Source of the DNA: Owenia fusiformis
Taxonomy: Eukaryota; Annelida; Polychaeta; Sabellida; Oweniidae
NCBI GenBank assembly: GCA_903813345.2
Contig: CAIIXF020000006.1
Coordinates: 868,001 to 932,000 of the forward strand
Length of the DNA: 64,000 nt
Reading direction: 5' to 3'
Part shown: positions 1-11,680 of the stretch, in pieces
Position numbering within the stretch: the stretch's first letter is position 1
Layout: each line of letters opens with the position of its first letter
Made by a program: the position numbers and the translations under genes
Notes under the pieces: generated by a model
The model's input: only the letters and a program-made list of their open reading frames with translations
Told to the model about the DNA's origin: nothing
The model's database searches: none

Positions 1-1240
1 AATAATTTTCCTCTATTCAGTGGATTTTCTTCCTCATTTGAAAACATACATCCTCATATTAAATTTTGATGAAGAATCAATAAAATATTTATGACTTTCA
101 AACAATGTCAATGACTGAAATAAATATACAGTAAAGCCTGTATATCTTAACACCTTTCAGATTTAGGAAATCACAATTTCTGTCCAGGCATGCTCTCAGT
201 GAAATCATCAAAAAATGTTCAAAAATACAATTTTCTAAAACTGGTATTTCTATCTTAGCCATTATTTGAGTCATTTTTTGGATTGCTTTCATGTATATTA
301 TCATTATATGTCATATCTGTTCATTGTTCTAAAATAGTATTGTCAGATGAACTGACTGGCTTATTGGGAAAATCTTAAGAAAGATAGTATTCCTAATTGA
401 CAATTTTGAGTGATTTTGTGTCGGAGCATGTCTCCAAGGAAAATGAGATATCTCTTAATTTCCAATTTGTTGATGCTTAATGCAAGCATAGCAATCTTTT
501 CTCTATATTGAACTATCTATCTATACATGAAAACTCATGAAGATTCCATTGAGAGAGTTATTCCAAAATTAGTAGGTGGCATTTTTGTGTCACCCTGTAC
601 AATTATATTTTCAGCAGCCATTTTGAAGCAATGTGTAGATTTCCAAGTAAAAAGTATTATTTCACAAGACTTGAAACATTGCACATAAAGATGCACTCAT
701 CTGTCTACGTCATGCATGGTTCAGCCCTGAGTCATCTGTGGGTTAAAGCAGAGAAAAGCAGCCCATGGACAATTCTTTCTTGAGGTTTTGCAATATCTGG
801 TGGAGGAATTGTGAGCACATATGTTCCTGAGATCCAAAAGAAAAAGTCACAACAATTCAATTCAGGGGAACTTCCATTGGCACTTAGCCCTTGCACTGAT
901 TTTTGCAATATCTAAAACTTGGTCCAGAGCCGATTTTGACCCACTGTGCAAATGGAAGGATTTCTCACCCAACCATTACCACATGTGAGTGAGTGACATA
1001 TCATTGCAAAGAGGAGAGACGTGGCTTTATGGTACATTGAATGAAATTGATGTGGTCATCACTAGTTTTGTGATTTTACAAGATAACTACTTGTTGCGTT
1101 TTTTTGATACGCCCTGTATGTGACAAATTGCACTTTACAGTTTATAGTTGCATTTATACATGTAGATGGCACTAGACATTTTATGTTTCAATTCACATAA
1201 ATAGCTGGCACATAAATGTGAAGCTTCCTCTTGCTTGCAG
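1..1240. other. noncoding upstream flank of LRR gene copy A
   Basis: AT-rich sequence with stops in all frames and no recognisable domain. I see no RNA gene. It is repeated at 11909-13148. Confidence 0.5.
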
Positions 1241-1294
1241 TCATGCAATAGTAACCATCAACATTTTTACTCTCCTCTACAATCGCTCATAATG
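1241..1294 (+). other. candidate 5' exon of LRR receptor, copy A (ends in ATG)
   Basis: A good 3' splice site (pyrimidine-rich, ending ttgcttgcag at 1240) and a consensus donor (gtaagt at 1295) bound 54 nt. The last three bases are ATG, so the exon would end in phase 0. Spliced to the phase-0 acceptor at 6805/6806 it gives M-NVLLKTLVMFLMYQVTI followed by the LRR domain. That N-terminus has signal-peptide character: one lysine, then a hydrophobic core. The exon is inferred only from splice signals and phase. Transcript evidence would be needed to decide between it and the exon at 1725-1872. Confidence 0.35.
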
Positions 1295-1676
1295 GTAAGT
1301 CATCCACTCTTTATTTTACTTTTGTAAAATTTATTATTCCACAGTTAGCATGATATTCATAGGATAACATGTCAAAATAAATACAGTATTTTTGTAATCA
1401 GTGGTAAGATATAATATTTTTGACAAATTTTCACTTAACCATAGCATACAGTTTTTAAGCCATGACGTATGCTATTTTAGCATTCAAGTGTTTTCACTTA
1501 GTTAATTGTCAAGTGTAAAATAATCAAGTCCTCTTATTGCAAATTAGATTTTATTTCAAATAAATATGCCAATGCCATATTGTATTGTACATGCCATTTT
1601 TATATGCCAGTTTCATATTGTCATATTGTACCCTATTATTATTGCCCTGGCAATGCCATTTTATACTGCACTGTAT

Positions 1677-1705
1677 GATGTTATGTTATGTTATGTTATG
1701 TTATT
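1677..1705. repeat. (TTATG)n microsatellite
   Basis: Short run of about five TTATG pentamers; also present in copy B at 13585-13613. Confidence 0.8.
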
Positions 1706-1724
1706 GTATTGTATTGTTTTTTAG

Positions 1725-1872
1725 CCTCTTTGGTTCTGTTCTAATGCGAATAAATTGACGACACCCACCACATCTCCTAGTCGTTGTTTAAAGTTGGTGC
1801 CACAAGAACCAGGAAACAAAGCAATTCATTGGTGAAAGAGCAAACATAAAAATGGCATTTGACAAGATAGGG
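1725..1872 (+). other. candidate alternative first coding exon (MAFDKIG), copy A
   Basis: An acceptor (gttttttag, ending 1724) and a donor (gtatgt at 1873) bound this stretch. ATG at 1852 gives M-A-F-D-K-I-G and ends in phase 0, so it could splice in frame to the same acceptor (6806) as the 1241-1294 exon. Upstream of the ATG the segment has in-frame stops and would be 5' UTR. It may instead be part of an old transposon leader. No transcript evidence is available from sequence alone. Confidence 0.3.
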
Positions 1873-3377
1873 GTATGTATACCATATCAAACAATATCTT
1901 CACTACCTAATACTCTGAATCAAGTTATCCTTTTGCAAACTAAACAAGGCATTACCATGACAAAATATCACCACCTGCAAATGGTTACAAAAGTGTGACA
2001 TTTGTTACAGATGAAGTCAAACCTGAAATGTAACGTTTTTTGTGTTATATTACAAAACTCTTGGAGGCACATGGCGTAAATATTGTGAATAACTGGTAGA
2101 AATTTGAAAAGATTTGATGAAAATTTAAAAAAGTTAGCAATAGTTTAATATTTTGTCTCACAAACTCACTAATGTGACTTTTTCGATTAAATTACGTCAT
2201 ATCTATGACGTCAATTTATGGTAAAAAGTCAAACTCACGATTTTGGGAGTTGTTCTATTCAATCCTTTCCTTTTACCATATTTACGAAACTCTTTGAATT
2301 TTCTCCATTTGGTCAAAGTATACATAGATCGTACCTCTGACTGTTTGGTATGATAATAATGAAAAATAAAAAAGATATGATTGGTAAAAGACAATGCTCC
2401 ATTTTTCTTTACAGAGGGAAGATGGTTTTGAAAAAAATCGACTGAACAGTGCTTTTTATATTCACCCAGGTGCTTCACTGAAATGCTTTACTTAAAGCAT
2501 TGATTAAATATTTAGACATTTAAGACTTTCAATCAAATTGAATTAAAAACTAATACAAAATTAATTGGAATAAATTAGCCAATTTTTTGTAAGCAATATG
2601 ATGAAAGTTAAAGTTGAGAACTGCCAACTTAAATTTAAAAATTAGTAACAATATTCTTCCTGGATTAACTGATCTATCTTTTTATGGAATAACATATACG
2701 TAAATCACATTACTATCCCTGTAGTTCACTGAACACAGCTATCTAAAGCCAGCTGAGGAACCGTTAACATAGACAATTTTAGGTAGCGATAATCTCTCAG
2801 TTCCAGCAAGTGCAGAAGGATAACAAATTACATGTGCCGTATTCTCTGTAATTAGCACCCAGGGCGGTTAGAAAATTGAAATACATCATTCAGACAATTT
2901 TAATAAGCGTCCATGTATGAAAGAAATCAGAAATCCAGAGGAATTTCATGTATGGCAATTTTTCTTGCCAAGAATGCCTTATTTTCAACATATTTTTATA
3001 ATAGTACAATAACGTCATTTTGAAAGGCAATATAGTGAAATATTGGACCGAAGACCAGGACGGAAACATCAAGAAAATCTTATACACTGAACGATATCTA
3101 ATTTCCCAGCGAAAATTGCAAGTCGTTAAATGCATTCTTGACTGCCTATATTGACTGCCACTATGACGTCACATATTGCTCAGGTTGATATAGTAAAATG
3201 TATGCCTTCTAAACTAGCACTAAAACCCCTAAAACTGGCGTGGCAAGGTGGTAATAATAATGATATGTATTGTTATTGGAGAGAATATGGTAAAGATCGC
3301 TTCGACAATATTGACAGTGATTGAAGACCAATTTATTTGCGGCACACCTACTTTGTCATTATCGCCGATACTTTCAG
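1873..3377. other. intron-like spacer with two interspersed repeats, copy A
   Basis: No gene is seen here. Bases about 1938-1980 (aacaaggcattaccatgac and following) resemble 63105-63160. Bases about 2850-3340 resemble 55820-56090 in the same orientation; the shared core is aatttcatgtatgg(g/c)aattt followed by ttcttgccaa. Both are therefore dispersed repeats. The 99-bp array starts where the second repeat ends. Confidence 0.6.
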
Positions 3378-6300
3378 AATGTGTTATTGAAGACTCTTGT
3401 GATGTTCATCATGTACCAAGTGGCCATCCAATGGAAAAAGGTGTACTATTGCATGGTATTATATTGATACTTTCAGAATATGTTATTGAAGACTCTTGTG
3501 ATGTTCATCATGTACCAAGTAACCATCCAATGGAAAAGGTGTACTATTGCATGGTATTATATTGATACTTTCAGAATATGTTATTGAAGACTCTTGTGAT
3601 GCTCATCGTGTTCCAAGTGACCATCCAATGGAAAAAGGTGTACTATTGCATGGTATTATATTGATACTTTCAGAATGTGTTATTGAAGACTCTTGTGATG
3701 CTCATCGTGTTCCAAGTGACCATCCAATGGAAAAAGGTGTACTATTGCATGGTATTATATTGATACTTTCAGAATGTGTTATTGAAGACTCTTGTGATGT
3801 TCATCATGTACCAAGTGACCATCCAATGGAAAAAGGTGTACTATTGCATGGTATTATATTGATACTTTCAGAATGTGTGATTGAAGACTCTTGTGATGTT
3901 CATCATGTACCCAGTGACCATCCAATGGAAAAAGGTGTACTATTGCATGATATTATATTGATACTTTCAGAATGTGTTATTGAAGACTCTTGTGATGTTC
4001 ATCATGTACCAAGTGGCCATCGAATGGAAAAAGGTGTACTATTGCATGGTATTATATTGATACTTTCAGAATGTGTTATTGAAGACTCTTGTGATGTTCA
4101 TCATGTACCCAGTGACCATCCAATGGAAAAAGGTGTACTATTGCATGGTATTATATTGATACTTTCAGAATGTGTTATTGAAGACTCTTGTGATGTTCAT
4201 CATGTACCAAGTGACCATCCAATGGAAAAAGGTGTACTTTTGCATGTTATTATACTGATACTTTCAGAATATGTTATTGAAGCCTCGTACCAAGTAACCA
4301 TCCAATGGAAAAAGGTGTACTATTGTATGGTATTATATTGATACTTTCAGAATGTGTTATTGAAGACTCTTGTGATGTTCATCATGTACCAAGTGGCCAT
4401 CCAATGGAAAAAGGTGTACTATTGCATGGTATTATATTGATACTTTCAGAATGTGTTACTGAAGACTCTTGTGATGTTCATCATGTACCAAGTGACCATC
4501 CAATGGAAAAAGGTGTACTATTGCATGGTATTATATTGATACTTTCAGAATGTGTTACTGAAGACTCTTGTCATGCTCATCGTGTTCCAAGTGACCATCC
4601 AATGGAAAAAGGTGTACTATTGCATGGTATTATATTGATACTTTCAGAATGTGTTATTGAAGACTCTTGTGATGCTCATCGTGTTCCAAGTGACCATCCA
4701 ATGGAAAAAGGTGTACTATTGTATGGTATTATATTGATACTTTCAGAATGTGTTATTGAAGACTCTTGTGATGTTCATCATGTACCAAGTGACCATCCAA
4801 TGGAAAAAGGTGTACTATTGCATGTTATTATATTGATACTTTCAGAATGTGTTATTGAAGACTCTTGTGATGCTCATCGTGTTCCAAGTGACCATCCAAT
4901 GGAAAAAGGTGTACTATTGCATGGTATTATATTGATACTTTCAGAATGTGTTATTGAAGACTCTTGTGATGCTCATCGTGTTCCAAGTGACCATCCAATG
5001 GAAAAAGGTGTACTATTGCATGGTATTATATTGATACTTTCAGAATGTGTTATTGAAGACTCTTGTGATGCTCATCGTGTTCCAAGTGACCATCCAATGG
5101 AAAAAGGTGTACTATTGTATGGTATTATATTGATACTTTCAGAATGTGTTATTGAAGACTCTTGTGATGTTCATCATGTACCAAGTGACCATCCAATGGA
5201 AAAAGGTGTACTATTGCATGGTATTATATTGATACTTTCAGAATGTGTTACTGAAGACTCTTGTGATGTTCATCATGTACCAAGTGACCATCCAATGGAA
5301 AAAGGTGTACTATTGCATGGTATTATATTGATACTTTCAGAATGTGTTATTGAAGACTCTTGTGATGCTCATCGTGTTCCAAGTGACCATCCAATGGAAA
5401 AAGGTGTACTATTATATGGTATTATATTGATACTTTCAGAATGTGTTATTGAAGACTCTTGTGATGTTCATCATGTACCAAGTGACCATCGAATGGAAAA
5501 AGGTGTACTATTGTATGGTATTATATTGATACTTTCAGAATGTGTTATTGAAGACTCTTGTGATGTTCATCATGTACCCAGTGACCATCCAATGGAAAAA
5601 GGTGTACTTTTGCATGGTATTATATTGATACTTTCAGAATATGTTATTGAAGACTCTTGTGATGTTCATCATGTACCAAGTAACCATCCAATGGAAAAGG
5701 TGTACTATTGCATGGTATTATATTGATACTTTCAGAATATGTTATTGAAGACTCTTGTGATGTTCATCATGTACCAAGTGACCATCCAATGGAAAAGGTG
5801 TACTATTGCATGTTATTATACTGATACTTTCAGAATATGTTATTGAAGCCTCGTACCAAGTAACCATCCAATGGAAAAGGTGTACTATTGTATGGTATTA
5901 TATTGATACTTTCAGAATGTGTTATTGAAGACTCTTCTGATGTTCATCATGTACCAAGTGGCCATCCAATGGAAAAAGGTGTACTATTGTATGGTATTAT
6001 ATTGATACTTTCAGAATGTGTTATTGAAGACTCTTGTGATGTTCATCATGTACCCAGTGACCATCCAATGGAAAAAGGTGTACTATTGCATGGTATTCTA
6101 TTGATACTTTCAGAATGTGTTATTGAAGACTCTTGTGATGCTCATCGTGTTCCAAGTGACCATCCAATGGAAAAAGGTGTACTATTGCATGGTATTATAT
6201 TGATACTTTCAGAATGTGTTATTGAAGACTCTTGTGATGCTCATCGTGTTCCAAGTGACCATCCAATGGGAAAAGGTGTACTATTGCATGGTATTATATT

Positions 6301-6805
6301 GATACTTTCAGAATGTGTTATTGAAGACTCTTGTAATGCTCATCGTGTTCCAAGTGACCATCCAATGGAAAAGGTGTACTATTGTATGGTATTATATTGA
6401 TACTTTCAGAATGTGTTATTGAAGACTCTTGTGATGTTCCTCATGTACCCAGTGACCATCCAATGGAAAAAGGTGTACTATTGTATGGTATTATATTGAT
6501 ACTTTCAGAATGTGTTATTGAAGACTCTTGTGATGCTCATCATGTACCAAGTGACCATCCAATGGAAAAAGGTGTACTATTGCATGGTATTATATTGATA
6601 CTTTCAGAATGTGTTATTGAAGACTCTTGTGATGTTCCTCATGTACCCAGTGACCATCCAATGGAAAAAGGTGTACTATTGTATGGTATTATATTGATAC
6701 TTTCAGAATGTGTTATTGAAGACTCTTGTGATGCTCATCATGTACCAAGTGACCATCCAATGGAAAAAGGTGTACTATTGCATGGTATTATATTGATACT
6801 TTCAG
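3378..6805 (+). repeat. 99-bp minisatellite abutting LRR exon, copy A
   Basis: About 35 units of 99 bp, counting two units shortened by 16 bp near 4280 and 5845. Several units also lack one A (gaaaagg for gaaaaagg). Each unit is 36 bp beginning gtgtactattg and ending gatactttcag, then 63 bp beginning aatgtg or aatatg and ending aatggaaaaag. The 63-bp part begins after an AG and ends before a GT, so every unit looks like a mini-exon flanked by splice signals. The last, partial unit runs directly into the LRR coding exon. Because 99 is a multiple of three, one frame stays open for long stretches. The 1-bp deletions break it, so I do not call those frames protein. Confidence 0.95.
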
Positions 6806-8674
6806 AATGTGTTATTGAAGACTCTTGTGATGTTCCTCATGTACCAAGTGACCATCCAATCCCCTGATGTCACATTCCTGGATATGAGAAGGAAGGGACT
6901 GACAGAACTAACAGAAGGCACGTTCAAGGAATATCCTAATCTAAAAATACTTCATTTGGACTACAATGCCATCAGTGTAATTGAAACTGGTGCTTTCTCT
7001 GGTTTAGATTCATTAGAAGAATTAAGTATGGGACATAATAAACTGACAATACTACCAGATGATGCATTCAGTAACTTGCTATCACTGAGATATATTAGAT
7101 TAGATAACAATGCAATTACAATATTACCAGATGGAATATTCAATAACTTGACATCACTGCAAACACTTTACCTGCATGACAATGATATAGCAATATTGCC
7201 AGATGGCATATTCAGTAACTTGACATCATTGCAAAGACTTTACCTGCATAACAATGACATAGCAATATTACCAGATGACATATTCAGTAATTTGACATCA
7301 TTGACATTTCTTAACCTTGGGATCAATGCCATTACTATGTTACCAGACGGGATATTCAGTAAGTTAACATCACTGCAAACACTTTACCTTTATAGCAATG
7401 ACATAACAATATTACCCGATGACATATTCAGTAACCTGATATCACTGACAAGACTTGACCTTGATTTTAATAACATTATAATGTTACCAAATGGGACATT
7501 CAGTAAGTTAACATCACTGAAAACCCTTTACCTGAATGGCAATGACATAGCAATCTTACCAGATGGCATATTCAGTGACCTGATATCTCTGAAAAATCTA
7601 AGATTAGAATATAATAACATAGCAATATTACCAGATGGGGTATTCAGTAAGTTGACATCACTGACATATCTTAACCTTCAGAGCAATGCCATAGCAATAC
7701 TACCAGATGGGATATTCAGTAATTTGACATCATTATTATATCTTAATTTAAGAAATAATCAACTTCAAGATGTACCGTATGATGTATGTAAGCACATACC
7801 AATGCTGACAAATCTATATTTGAGTGGAAACAACATAACCACAATACCACCTGAACATATAAATGATATCACTGCAATAAGGGCTAGTTATGTCTGTTTA
7901 AATATAAGATCTTTGGCTAATTCAACAACAATAGCAACAACCTATAAAACACAGTCTTCAACACAGAAAATAGAACAACAATCTACCTTGACATCAGAAC
8001 CATCTACCCTAATAACAGAATCGTCTACCCTAACATCGGAACCATCCTCCTTAATATCAGAACCATCTTCCCTAACATCAGAACCATCTACCCTAACAAC
8101 AGAATCATCTACCCTAACATCAGAACCATCTACTCTAACATCAGAACCATCTACCCTAACATTAGAATCATCTACCCTAACATCAGAACCATCTACTCTA
8201 ACATCAGAACCATCTACCCTAACAACAGAATTGTCTACCTTAATATCAGAACCATCTACCCTAACAACAGAATCGTCTACCCTAACAACAGAATCATCAG
8301 ACAAAGACAACCCCTCTTCTGGCCAACCAACAGATGATTCCACAGTCATTGGCTTAGCAAGTGGAATATCAGTTTTAGCTTTCTTAGTTATCATTCTAGT
8401 TTTGGTAATTGTATGTAAAAGAAAAACTCATAAACCAAAACACAACAGCTCAACAAGTGAAGTAAATACTCAAGAAGATGATACTTATGAAGAAATTCAT
8501 GATGTTCCAAAGGGCACACAACAATTAACAGTCACAAATGATGACAGACAAAACGTGTATGAGCATATCAATGATGACATACCACAAGACCCACATAACT
8601 ATACATCATTGACTGGATTACAGGCCATGACTAATGACACTGAAACAGACCAGGCATATGTGAATGTAGCTTGA
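6806..8674 (+). CDS. LRR transmembrane receptor, large terminal exon, copy A
   Basis: Likely a type I cell-surface receptor. The frame is open from the splice acceptor at 6805/6806 (phase 0). It starts with a hydrophobic stretch (NVLLKTLVMFLMYQVTI), then about 14 LRR units of roughly 24 residues with the consensus TSLxxLxLxxNxIxxLPDGIFSNL. Next come a short cap with few cysteines and a Ser/Thr-rich stalk of fifteen 7-residue repeats (STLTSEP type). A membrane helix follows (8345-8418, GLASGISVLAFLVIILVLVI), then KRK and a cytoplasmic tail of about 85 residues. The tail has four tyrosine motifs: YEEI, YEHI, YTSL and YVNV. YEEI is the preferred Src-family SH2 ligand and YxN motifs bind Grb2 (family knowledge), so signalling is plausible. 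The first exon is not certain. The ligand is unknown; an innate-immune or adhesion role is an inference. Confidence 0.8.
   Translation, partial: NVLLKTLVMFLMYQVTIQSPDVTFLDMRRKGLTELTEGTFKEYPNLKILHLDYNAISVIETGAFSGLDSLEELSMGHNKLTILPDDAFSNLLSLRYIRLDNNAITILPDGIFNNLTSLQTLYLHDNDIAILPDGIFSNLTSLQRLYLHNNDIAILPDDIFSNLTSLTFLNLGINAITMLPDGIFSKLTSLQTLYLYSNDITILPDDIFSNLISLTRLDLDFNNIIMLPNGTFSKLTSLKTLYLNGNDIAILPDGIFSDLISLKNLRLEYNNIAILPDGVFSKLTSLTYLNLQSNAIAILPDGIFSNLTSLLYLNLRNNQLQDVPYDVCKHIPMLTNLYLSGNNITTIPPEHINDITAIRASYVCLNIRSLANSTTIATTYKTQSSTQKIEQQSTLTSEPSTLITESSTLTSEPSSLISEPSSLTSEPSTLTTESSTLTSEPSTLTSEPSTLTLESSTLTSEPSTLTSEPSTLTTELSTLISEPSTLTTESSTLTTESSDKDNPSSGQPTDDSTVIGLASGISVLAFLVIILVLVIVCKRKTHKPKHNSSTSEVNTQEDDTYEEIHDVPKGTQQLTVTNDDRQNVYEHINDDIPQDPHNYTSLTGLQAMTNDTETDQAYVNVA
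7982..8296 (+). repeat. 21-bp coding minisatellite (Ser/Thr stalk), copy A
   Basis: Fifteen in-frame units of 21 bp (tctaccctaacatcagaacca type) encode S-(T/S)-L-(T/I)-(S/T/L)-E-(P/S/L). They form an extended, probably O-glycosylated stalk between the LRRs and the membrane. Substitutions keep the frame and the Ser/Thr/Glu composition. Confidence 0.9.
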
Positions 8675-9930
8675 TTGCGATTCTGATGATTATAAATATA
8701 CTAATTAAGGTGAAAAAAGAGGATATAAGTAATTTAGTGGTACTATAGGAAAAATATTGTAGCCAAATATTATCTTAGTTTTATCAAATCTTTTTCTGAT
8801 GAATGTAACATGTATTTGGCTTGTATCTCCACATGAATTGAGTACCAATGTGTCCCACCAAGTCCCTCTGAAATTATATAACTTAGGTTAGAAGGTTTTG
8901 CCGCAGCCATTTGATCCACAAGTCATCTGGGACCTCACAATCAAAATCTGATATGTTTGGGACAATAGGGCAAAGTCAAAGAGTTTCAATGGGATTTAAT
9001 GGGGCACGATTGGACTCTATGGGGCATCTAGGATTTTGCCACATTGGTGTACGTTTGGCTTAACCATGTAATAAACAGTACAGGTATGTTGTTTGCAAAG
9101 ACAAGATATTATACATATTTTTCATATTGGGCTTTGACAAATACATTTTTAATAGTTCTTATACAGTGTACATAGTTGTATTATATTATATATGCAAAGA
9201 CAATGTATTGTATGTATATTGTAAGTTTTGTTGCGTGGATATAATTAGTTTAAATCAACTGTTGTATATATACCTTTTTACTGAGCAACATGATTGTTCG
9301 ACTTTAAGATCTAAATTAAAGCTAGAATATTGATAAAACAAAATTTGGCAGAAATTCCTGTGAACAGTGACAATACAATATGTGTCATTTTAGGTCATAC
9401 ATCTCTTACATTACATGAATTTACTACAGAGTTTGGTGGTTTTGTGAAATTCTGATGGCATTTGACATTAAACATACTAATGTACATGTAGTATATATGG
9501 TTGCATGTGTGATGCATTGTTAAGCATTGAAATGTTTATGACGCAAATAGACTTAAAAAATACAGCTGTCAGCTGTAGTATTATTAAATATATAACTTTT
9601 GTTTTTCTCAATTTAAATATATCAAAAGTTTCTTCTACACTATATAAATAACTTCTGAAAAGGGGATGTGTATTGAAATGTGATAAAGTTAAAAACCACG
9701 TTTCCCATGTTATTTTCCCATAGTGAAAACTCGTGCTATCCATCGGTTTCAGCATGATTTTGGTCATCGAAAATTGATATCTTCAAAACTAGACTTTCAA
9801 TACCATTCTACTTTTGAATATGTTTTAGACCCTTTGTTGAATAATCTTTTCATGCAATAAAAATCAGAACAAGGCACAGACGTGAACAATATCATACCTA
9901 AAACACACCAGTGTGACAGTGAAGAATTTA
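8675..9930. other. 3' flank of LRR gene, copy A
   Basis: No coding signal. An AATAAA at 9070-9075 is a candidate polyadenylation signal about 400 bp after the stop codon. The rest is AT-rich without features I recognise. Confidence 0.45.
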
Positions 9931-11051
9931 GGACGGAAAATCCAAAATGGCCACCTTAAAATTTACCCAGAATGCCCAAAAACTAATCAGTTCGTAACTT
10001 TGATACGTAGAAACATCCCTGAAAATTTCAGATGAATCTTGGCTGGAAACCTGTAGACAAGTCTTGAAAGTGAAGATTTTAGGACGGAAAATCCAAAATG
10101 GCCACCTTAAAATTTACCCAGAATGCCAAAAACTAATCAGTTGTTAACTTTGATATGTAGAAACATCCCTGTAAATTTCAAATGAATCCGTCAAATGGTT
10201 TGGCTGGAAACCTGTAGACAAGTCTTGAAAGTGAAGATTTTAGGACTGAAAATCCAAAATGGCCACCTTAAATTTTACCCAGAATGCCAAAAACTAATCA
10301 GTTCTTAACTTTGATACGTAGAAACATCCCTGAAAATTTCAGATGAATCCGTCAAATGGTTTGGCTGGAAACCTGTAGACAAGTCTTGAAAGTGAAGATT
10401 TTAGGACGGAAAATCCAAAATGGCTAGTGTTGTCGCGATTAATCGATACATCGCGATATACATCGCCAAAGCTGATTCTGGCGATGCATCGATGTCTGAA
10501 ACAAAACATCGATGTTTTTAAAAAAAAAGAAATTGCTAAAAATCACCCTTATCTTATCTTATTTTGACGCAAATCGCTTACCTTTCTCATGTCTTATTTC
10601 ATTTTTCAATGTTTTCTGATATTCTTTCGCTTTAAATTGTTTTAGCTAGTCGAAATGAACCATTAATCTAAAAAAATTACTTTACTTTCATTTCACCGTT
10701 ACTAGAAGTTCCCGGATGTACCGGATGTTCGGTATTTTAGTGCATTAGCGTTCGGTATTTCAGTGCACTTTTCTCAGACTTTTTCTCGATGTACATCGCG
10801 ATGTGCATCGATGTTAACTACTGAAAATTGCAGATGCATCGATGTACGATTATGGCACATCGCGACAACACTAAAAATGGCCACCTTTAAATTTACCCAG
10901 AATGTCCAAAAACTCATCAGTTGTTAACTTTGATATGTAGAAACATCCCTGTAAATTTCAAATGAATCCGTCAAATGGTTTGGCTGGAAACCTGTAGACA
11001 AGTCTTGAAAGAGAAGATTTTAGGACGGAAAATCCAAAATGGCCACCTTAA
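9931..11051. repeat. array of about 150-bp AAAATGGCC repeats, copy A
   Basis: Four to five units carry the phrases aggacggaaaatccaaaatgg, tttacccagaatgcc, gtagaaacatccctg and ctggaaacctgtagacaag. The hAT MITE at 10425-10873 interrupts the array. The same family occurs at 24748-25140 and, reversed, inside the TIR element at 58757-60220. Confidence 0.85.
10425..10873. mobile_element. hAT-type MITE with 8-bp TSD, copy A
   Basis: Terminal inverted repeats TAGTGTTGTCGCGAT / ATCGCGACAACACTA are flanked on both sides by the direct repeat AAAATGGC (10417-10424 and 10874-10881). An 8-bp duplication is the hAT signature. Subterminal sequence is rich in ATCGATG / CATCGCGATG inverted motifs. At 449 bp it has no transposase and is non-autonomous. 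Confidence 0.92.
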
Positions 11052-11680
11052 AGGACAGGTGGCGGTAAACCCCTCTTTTAGCCCCCCTACAAAACAAGTA
11101 TATATTGACATGGAATTGAAGAGGAAGTATGACTCATTACTTAAAATGTGATTTCTGAGAGTTTTGACATTTGACCTTGACACTAGGGTGGTTTAAAGGT
11201 CAACTTTGAGAGTTGCTATTTTTGTCAAAATTTTACTGTTTCTAATCCAAGAAATGAAAGCAATTGGCTTTATATTGATTGTGACTGATAATAAGACATG
11301 TGAATGGAAATAAAAATATTTTTAATGAATTATCACGGGCAATTACCTGAAATCTTGAGAATAAATGCCGATATGGGCATTTTTAGGGGGACTAAATTTT
11401 CTTGTTTCAAAAATGAATGTACTTGTTGCCTTTTGAGACTCTAACAGTATCCTAAGCATGTTTCAAGAGTTGGGATGTGATTATTATTATTTTAAATGCC
11501 CATGGGCAATTAGGATAAAATGACTGCAATTAAATGCTCACAAGGGCACTTCAAAAATAATGGATTTTCTTCATTCAATTGCTTCTCGCCAGTTTTCCAT
11601 ATTTCCATGTTTGCCATATTCTAAATAGTTATAGGGTCACTTTTACTAAATGCCCATTGGCATTTGGCGTTTTATCTGGC
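11052..11680. other. spacer at the right end of copy A
   Basis: Nothing recognised. Short motifs such as aaatgcccatgggcaatta recur in both orientations, suggesting an old inverted-repeat element. Confidence 0.4.

Larger units (their letters stand above)
1..11680. repeat. 12-kb tandem duplication, copy A (left end outside window)
   Basis: Bases 1-11680 reappear from 11909 onward in the same order and orientation. The offset is 11908 before the 99-bp array and 12007 after it, because copy B has one extra 99-bp unit. Only a handful of single-base differences are visible (for example tactgcactg versus tactacactg upstream of the LRR gene). Identity ends at 11680 (…tttatctggc), where copy A runs into 11681-11908 and copy B into unrelated sequence at 23688. 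The simplest reading is a head-to-tail duplication with the breakpoint at 11680/11681. Uncollapsed haplotypes in the assembly are the alternative. Confidence 0.95.

Noticed and set aside
1725-1872. LTR retrotransposon leader (ttggtgccacaagaacc looks like a primer-binding site)
   Set aside because: No LTR pair, gag or pol sequence is visible nearby.
3378-6805. CRISPR-like or centromeric satellite reading of the repeat array
   Set aside because: Units are contiguous without unique spacers, the host is an animal, and the array is only about 3.4 kb in a gene context.
3547-6867. Long open frames (up to about 470 codons) reading SECVIEDSCDVHHVPSDHPM… repeats in the 99-bp array
   Set aside because: A 99-bp unit keeps any open frame open. 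The frame is broken repeatedly by one-base deletions and by the 16-bp shortened units, and the LRR protein uses a different frame.
7942-8394. 150-codon minus-strand frame opposite the Ser/Thr stalk
   Set aside because: Mirror image of the 21-bp coding repeat. The plus strand carries the receptor.
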